Assembly: GCF_030704535.1 (NCBI RefSeq)
Contig: NC_081823.1
Span: 1,458,501-1,522,500 of the forward strand
Direction of reading: 5' to 3'
Origin: Vitis vinifera
Lineage: Eukaryota > Streptophyta > Magnoliopsida > Vitales > Vitaceae
Length of the DNA: 64,000 nucleotides
How positions within the stretch are numbered: position 1 is the stretch's first letter; the number at the start of each line of letters is the position of its first letter. A program made the position numbers and the translations under genes. The notes beneath the pieces are model-generated. The model made no database searches. It worked only from the letters and a program-made list of their open reading frames with translations, and had not been told where the DNA came from. Shown one piece after another: positions 58,359-64,000 of the stretch.

Positions 58359-58366
58359 TACGTGGC
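58359..58366 (+). promoter_or_regulatory. ACGT-core box in the 14-3-3 proximal promoter
   Basis: TACGTGGC lies about 90 bp before the TATA box, followed by an ATTGG (inverted CCAAT) at about 58374-58378. Both are typical of proximal plant promoters. Confidence 0.45.
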
Positions 58367-58449
58367 ACTTCATCATTGGTCCGTCATCCAACGCGGGTCC
58401 AAGCAAGGTCAGATTGAGACCAACGGAGTGGTCCGCCACCTAACGCGCC

Positions 58450-58457
58450 TATAAATA
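58450..58457 (+). promoter_or_regulatory. TATA box of the 14-3-3 gene
   Basis: TATAAATA within CGCCTATAAATACTC, 95 bp before the ATG. It is followed by a CT-rich leader and an AGAGAGAGAAA stretch just ahead of the start codon. Confidence 0.75.
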
Positions 58458-58544
58458 CTCTGCAGACCTCGCCCCATTTTTCACTCCACCATTTTCTCTC
58501 TCAATTTTCCCGAGAAAACTAGAGAGAGAAAGTAGGGATCAGTA

Positions 58545-61500
58545 ATGGCTCGCGAGAACTTCGTCTACATAGCTAAGCTCGCTGAGCAAGCCGAGAGATA
58601 CGATGGTCAGTGTTTCGTCCTTCGCTTTCCAGATCTGCTGTTTTAATTTCGCTAGGGCTAGGGTTTCAGATTCTAACTGGATTTCACTCTTTTTGCGAAA
58701 ATTTTGTGCAGAAATGGTGGATGCGATGAAGAAAGTGGCGAAGCTGGATGTGGATTTGACTGTGGAAGAGCGGAATTTGCTTTCGGTTGGGTACAAGAAC
58801 GTGATCGGAGCGCGAAGGGCTTCCTGGAGGATCCTATCGTCGATCGAGCAGAAGGAGGAGGTGAGAGGGAATGAGCAGAACGCAAAGCGGATCAAGGAGT
58901 ATAGGCAGAAGGTGGAATCTGAGCTGTCGGGTATTTGTAGCGATATTATGACTGTGATTGATGAGCATCTGATTCCGGCTTCTACGGCTGGTGAATCCAC
59001 TGTTTTTTACTATAAAATGTAAGGAATATGTTTGAGTTTGGTGCATTTTATTTCATTTGAGTGCTTTGATTTTTGTAGTAATTTCAGGGTTTGGTTGTTT
59101 CAGGAAAGGGGATTATTATCGGTACCTGGCGGAGTTCAAGACCGGCAATGAGAGGAAAGAGGCGGCTGATCAGTCTCTTAAGGCATACCAGGTATATATG
59201 CTTTTGTTTCATTTGAGCTCGTGATGTTCTTTTATGAATTTTGTCCATTTCTGTTTGCTTCGCATGTGGGAAGTATCTAGCATGCTAAGGATGATATGGG
59301 TGAGGCTTCTATTGTGGCAGATTGTTGTTATGATTTGTGTTGCTTGGTATAGTTGGATTTTCTTATTGGACTCTGAATTAATCCTTTTTCTCCACAGATG
59401 TAATTAGAACTTTTCATTGAAGGAGAGAATTTTCTTTTCTTTTCCTTTCTTTTCTAAGTTTTGAAGTCCTTTCTGTTCTAAAGTAGGATGCAACATATTT
59501 TCTGTCTAGAACCGTCTCTGAGGTACATCTTGTCTGCATATTGGATTATGTGCTCAGACTTTTGATTATGCATCAATCAAAGTAGTCTTTCTAGTTGAGA
59601 AGGAGGCTTGCTTCATTGTGAGCAGTCATTTTGCCTATCAAAAAAAGTGGGCACTCATTTTAGTGGGCTTGAAGCTTTTGAAAGTTATAAGTCATTTCTT
59701 CCAGGTTCTCAATGTTGCGACTCTTTGGTGATTATGTTATTTGTTGTTTTTCATACCTTTACTTGGACACTTGAATTGCTTCCCCTTCCCTAAGATATTG
59801 GGAACTCAGTATGACCCCCTTTTAGCAAATATAACATGTTTGCCATTCAATAAATTTTTAGAGGCATGGATATGGGGTGACATTGCTTACATTTGATGAA
59901 ACTTGCCACTTTCCCTGAGAACTATTTTTGAAACCTCTAATGCTTAAAATCTTTCCTTTTTTTATTGGCCAATTGAAAAAAAAAACTATTGTGCTTCTGC
60001 TGAGAATCTTTTGTTGATGAACATTAGTAGGTAGAGGTCTTTTGTTTCATGTAATTCATGCTACACAGGCATGTTTTTCTGTGGCCATATATTCCAGATC
60101 ATCTGCATTCCTCCTAGTAGAGCACTCAGTTCGTGATACTATTTGCTTTACAAAAGCCAAAGATTATCAAAATATAGAAAAGAAAGTTTTATTTTACTGG
60201 TGGGTTTTCCCCCCCTCAAAACTTAATGTGGTACAAATAAGAAGTATAAAAAGTCATTTCTTGATCTTACCAATGAAATGAAGCTGTTGGTGTTTTTATT
60301 TTGAGGCTTGTGCTCTCAATTGAAGAAATTTTTTAGTAGCTTTTCCTCCCACTTTCAACTCGACCAAGTTGCCCTTATAGTTTTCCTGGAGATTGGGAGA
60401 ATAAATAATCTGCCTTTCTTGCTGTCACCCTACTTTGCAGTTAGAACATTAGCAAAAGAGATGGTACTATCTGCCTAATGCATTGCCCTCCCTTGCAGGT
60501 AGAGGCAAAGCAAAAGAGTGATGTGTTTGGTTTCCAAAATGTTATTTTAGTGTCATTATATTCCACTATGACCCAGTCAAACTTTTTCCTTTGCCTTTGG
60601 AGAATCCCAAGCGGAGCTAACACTCTATTATCATGAGATCACTCCACTTCATTGGTCAAGAGAAAGCGTAAACAATGATACAAGCAACAATGTTGAATTG
60701 AATCTTAGCATAAATGTATCAGTAACCTATGGTATGAGGAACTTTACTGAATTTTGTAGACCAGTTCCTTAGTTTCTTCTTATTTTCTTTTTGTTCTTTT
60801 TATTTTTATCTGGGTGGTCCTTGTATATCACCTGTATTAGGGTATACCTCCTTATCATGCGGTATGTGTTGCCTCTATCTATCAAACAAAAATCCAAGTG
60901 TTTTTTCCTCCTGCTTTTGAAGGCAACATATTGTGTCTTTACTAATATGCAAGATAAGATTCAACATTGCAGTTAATGCTTTATTATAAAATCAGTACTA
61001 TTTGAGATCAGCAATTAAATGCTCCTCCACAGTTTCTGTTGTCACATCTCTGAACTGAGATTCTGCTGCAACCAGAGATTTTAAATGTCCCTTTGTTGTT
61101 TCTGATTTTTTTTTTTTTAAATTGGAAAAAAAGGTGCCACCTTGCAACTCGATAATCAGCTGAAGAAGTCCTTCCTGGTGACTAGTGGGAGCATTATACC
61201 ATTTCTCCTGTTCCTGCCTTGATGTGGTCCTTGTCAAATTTGAGTAGTGTGGAATTTTCACTTTTCCTTTAGATCATTTGAGTAGGATTGAAATCAAATT
61301 TTAAGATAAAAGAAGTTAAAGAAATATCAATGATGGAAATGGTTTAAATTCATTCTAACTTAAATATGGAACTTGAAAAGCAGTATCCTCTTGGAAAACC
61401 GTTTTTGATATGGTAAATTATTAAAAAAAAATGGTAAGGACCAATAGTGAGATCCTTTTTCCCTGTAAATTCATTTCTTTTCAAATCAGGATATTGATTT

Positions 61501-62970
61501 TTTTTTTCTTTTTTGGTATTCCTAAATACTAAATTTGTCTATTACTTCATGCAATTTGTTTTGCAGACGGCTTCTACTACTGCAGAGAGCGATTTATCCC
61601 CCACTCATCCCATCCGATTGGGTTTGGCTTTAAATTTTTCTGTCTTCTATTATGAGATTATGAATTCACCTGAAAGGTATGCTTGCAATTATTTCATATT
61701 TTTGTATTATGATGCCTGATCTATAAAGTTCTTGTACGATGGAATCTTTTTGTTAAGAAACAACAAATTTTATTGCAAGGAATCTTATCCCGTGGTTGTT
61801 TGTTTCTTAGGGCTTGCCACCTTGCAAAGCAAGCTTTTGATGAAGCTATTTCAGAGTTGGACACCCTTAGCGAGGAATCTTACAAAGACAGCACTTTAAT
61901 TATGCAGCTCTTAAGGGATAACCTTACTTTGTGGACTTCTGACATCCCTGAGGATGGAGGTAAACACACAGAGTCACTTTAAATTTTGAGCAGTTTGATG
62001 TCATTCCTTTGTAGTAATGTGGATGTTCCTGTCAGGGGAAGAGGGGTTGATTTGGAAGTTCTAAATGTAGTCCTTTTAAGACTTAAATGTTGCATGAATC
62101 TTTGGGGTCCTCCTTAGGTGACCTTTTTGATGTGGGGCCATTGTTTAGTAAATGATTGATGGGAGATCATTCGATGACTAGGAATTCACTTTACCTCCAA
62201 ATATGCGCGTCATGTGCAAGAAAGACGGTCAACTCTCTCTTTCTTAGTTGTATTGCTATATCCAAGTCATGGTCTGTAGCTTTATCTTTGATATTGATTG
62301 ATGATTTTTAATGTTCCAGAAAATTTTATTAGCACCATGGGTTTCAATATATTTGAAACCTGGTTTTTTACGTTTACCTGCTTTTTTTCACCCGACTTGT
62401 TTTCTTTCTAGGATCATGTTTGTGCTTGCATTTCTGTTTACAACTTAAATGTCATACTTGTTGCTTCTAGCATGATTGGTTGGGTTATTTATCTGTTCCG
62501 TTGCATTATTTATCCCTGCAGAAGACCAGAAGATGGAAAGCTCTGCCAAAGCTGGTGGAGACGATGAGGTGGGTGATTCTATTACATCATATTTATAAAT
62601 AATTTGCCTAGGTTATGTTTAGTTCTCAGAAAATGTCAAGAAAAATGCAAAGGGAAAAAATAGAGAGGAAAAAAAAAAGTGAAGAAAAATAAAAAATTTA
62701 AAAGATTTAAAGGTAATAATTATTTTTAAATGTTATTTTAAACTTGTTTCATTTATTTTAACTTTTTTATATATAGATTAAATAATTTGAAAATATTTAA
62801 ATTTTTAACTAATTTTAATTATATTTTGATTTTATTTCATTTTTTCCACGGTAGTACTAAACATGAAATCATATTCCTCTAACATTCAATATATGTGGTA
62901 AATAATTTGTTTCACATTTATGCTATGCAACATCTCTTTACATGTGAAACTCCTCTTTTAAATGCAGTGA
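58545..62970 (+). CDS. 14-3-3 protein, epsilon group (mu-like)
   Basis: Exons: 58545-58605, 58712-59018, 59104-59191, 61567-61676, 61811-61959, 62522-62568, and the stop codon TGA alone at 62968-62970. Introns are GT-AG and the protein is 254 aa. 14-3-3 dimers bind phosphoserine/threonine motifs on client enzymes and transcription factors. Hallmarks: the N-terminal dimer helix [39 protein letters not shown] and SSIEQKEE; the phosphate-pocket region [31 protein letters not shown]; and [18 protein letters not shown]. The short acidic tail ends GGDDE. The intron-rich layout and sequence place it in the epsilon group, nearest Arabidopsis mu from memory. Intron 3 is 2.4 kb. If the last intron were retained, translation would add nine residues (VGDSITSYL) before a stop. 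Confidence 0.95.
59192..61566 (+). other. 14-3-3 intron 3 with a retroposon-like fragment
   Basis: 2,375-bp intron. At about 60780-60895 TGGGTGGTCCTTGTATATC and a CTATCTATCAAACAAAAA end resemble the 3' terminus of a plant L1-type LINE or SINE in sense orientation. Another CCTATCAAAAAAAGTG occurs near 59635. Both identifications rest on general resemblance. Short frames here are not genes. Confidence 0.4.
62608..62860 (-). repeat. Family A MITE-like repeat within 14-3-3 intron 6
   Basis: Contains AGATTAAATAATTTGAAAAT and TTAACTAATTTTAATTATAT, the reverse complement of the family-A core, with a TTATGTTTAGTTCTCAGAAA end. It sits just upstream of the stop-codon exon. Confidence 0.55.
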
Positions 62971-64000
62971 AGCTGAGGAGAGGAGAGCCTCACAGCCCTT
63001 TATTGTGTGAACAGGGATAAAGGATGATTCCTCTAGGCTCTCTGGTGTTTTCTGAATTACAGAGGATTTCAAAATTCTCTCCTTTGTTGTACCTTATTGT
63101 TGTCTGGTATTGTTCTTAATATTCTGTAGATGTCGGGACAATTATCAGAGTTTCATTTGCATCCCCCTAGCTTTTCTCCTCTCCGCCACTCTCGGACGGA
63201 AATTAGAAGGATTGGCGTGGTTGCTTTTAGGTTGCTTTCATTTCATTTCTTTTTCTTTTTCCCTTTTTTTGTATTTCCTTTTTCTCTTTTTCTGCCCCCC
63301 TTTTTTTCAACCTTAAAATGCAGCATAGTTCAAATGAGACTCTTATGATTTGGCTTGTCTCCATTTTTTCTACTTCAATGCTCGTCTTTTCACTGCATTT
63401 GTGGGCTTACAGAACTTAAACATGAGATCTGTAATAGATATGAGCTTCTCAATTCTTGGTAGGGGTGATCACTCTGGTTAAAATGATGATTTGATGATCC
63501 GATAATTCCTTATGCATGCAGAGCATTCTTCTTTCCTGTTTTGTTTTTTACAAACTGTTTCCTTTTCTGAATAGAGGTTGGTGCTCCTAAATCTCAATAA
63601 AACAAAGAAGTTTGATGCATTCATGATGTTAGGTTTTTGTTGGAATCCACTAGGTGGAAAGTATGTATCACGATCCAGCACATAGGTTCTTTGAAATCAT
63701 TATGTAGGTCATTAGCAAGGAATAAAAGAATAAAGTAGCCTCTGCTATACTCATGGCCATTTCTTACTTTCACAATTTCCCTAGGTATCGAAGGGAATAA
63801 ACTTGCCTCATACAGGAATCATGGGATTGAGAATAATGAATGTTGGAACCCAAAAAAAAGCTAAACGGGAAAACTTTCTTGCGTGGCCTTCAACAAGGAA
63901 AAGGGGTTGGGGGATTGATGATCATGAATACGCACTCGTTTCACCATGTTGATGAAAACTCCATACAAAGGTCTCTTCAGGTGAGCAAGTGGGAACGGGG
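62971..64000 (+). other. 14-3-3 3' UTR and downstream DNA
   Basis: The first 150-350 bases should be the 3' UTR of the 14-3-3 gene. The remaining sequence to the window edge has only short low-complexity frames and no recognised gene. Any gene starting beyond the edge cannot be judged. Confidence 0.5.

Noticed and set aside
58539-59046. Frames up to 153 aa antisense to 14-3-3 exon 2
   Set aside because: Exact overlap with a conserved coding exon on the plus strand; no independent support.
1-64000. tRNA, rRNA or miRNA genes
   Set aside because: No A/B-box plus cloverleaf or long fold-back with miRNA-like arms could be supported by eye; a tRNAscan or small-RNA mapping would be needed.

Overview
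The window is plant nuclear DNA, from a woody eudicot and most likely a grapevine (Vitis) or close relative. The reasons are GT-AG introns with T-rich acceptors, very AT-rich intergenic DNA full of small inverted-repeat elements, plant-type gene families (ALOG, EP1-like lectin, plant PEPC, epsilon-group 14-3-3) and LTR/hAT elements with plant hallmarks. The Vitis assignment is an inference from general familiarity, not proven here. No prokaryotic operon, CRISPR array or recognisable RNA gene was seen.

Layout. 0-1 kb: a single-exon ALOG/LSH transcription regulator on the minus strand. 1-12.3 kb: AT-rich DNA with no gene, packed with MITE-like repeats. 12.3-22.4 kb: two intronless EP1-like secreted lectin-domain glycoprotein genes, head to head about 7.4 kb apart. 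A complete but pol-less LTR retrotransposon (14832..17702) sits between them. 22.4-35.8 kb: gene-free AT-rich DNA with MITEs, microsatellites, an old local duplication and a G-quadruplex-prone tract. 35.8-38.8 kb: a 3,019-bp hAT transposon with an exact 8-bp target duplication. 39.3-46.2 kb: a ten-coding-exon C3/housekeeping plant-type phosphoenolpyruvate carboxylase gene (963 aa deduced). 47.0-47.5 kb: a small intronless Agenet/Tudor-like protein gene, convergent with PEPC. 49.5-56.0 kb: a ten-exon ALG9 mannosyltransferase gene (570 aa). 58.5-63 kb: an epsilon-group 14-3-3 gene (254 aa) whose last coding exon contributes only the stop codon.

The genes do not form one pathway. PEPC (anaplerotic carbon), ALG9 (lipid-linked oligosaccharide assembly in the ER) and 14-3-3 (phosphoprotein binding; plant PEPC activity is phosphorylation-controlled) are housekeeping neighbours. 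The two EP1-like proteins carry several N-glycosylation sequons and would receive glycans built with ALG9.

The most interesting structures are mobile. First, the gypsy/chromovirus derivative encodes gag joined in frame to an integrase-type chromodomain with protease, RT, RNase H and integrase core missing. Its LTRs hold dense runs of GAA/TTC heat-shock modules just upstream of a TATA box. Its two 584-bp LTRs differ at only five positions, so it is young. Second, the hAT element has lost all but the C-terminal dimerisation exon of its transposase but keeps a ~390-codon open frame. It carries a 165-bp tandem array in what looks like its intron and is bounded by subterminal CGATATATCG-type arrays.
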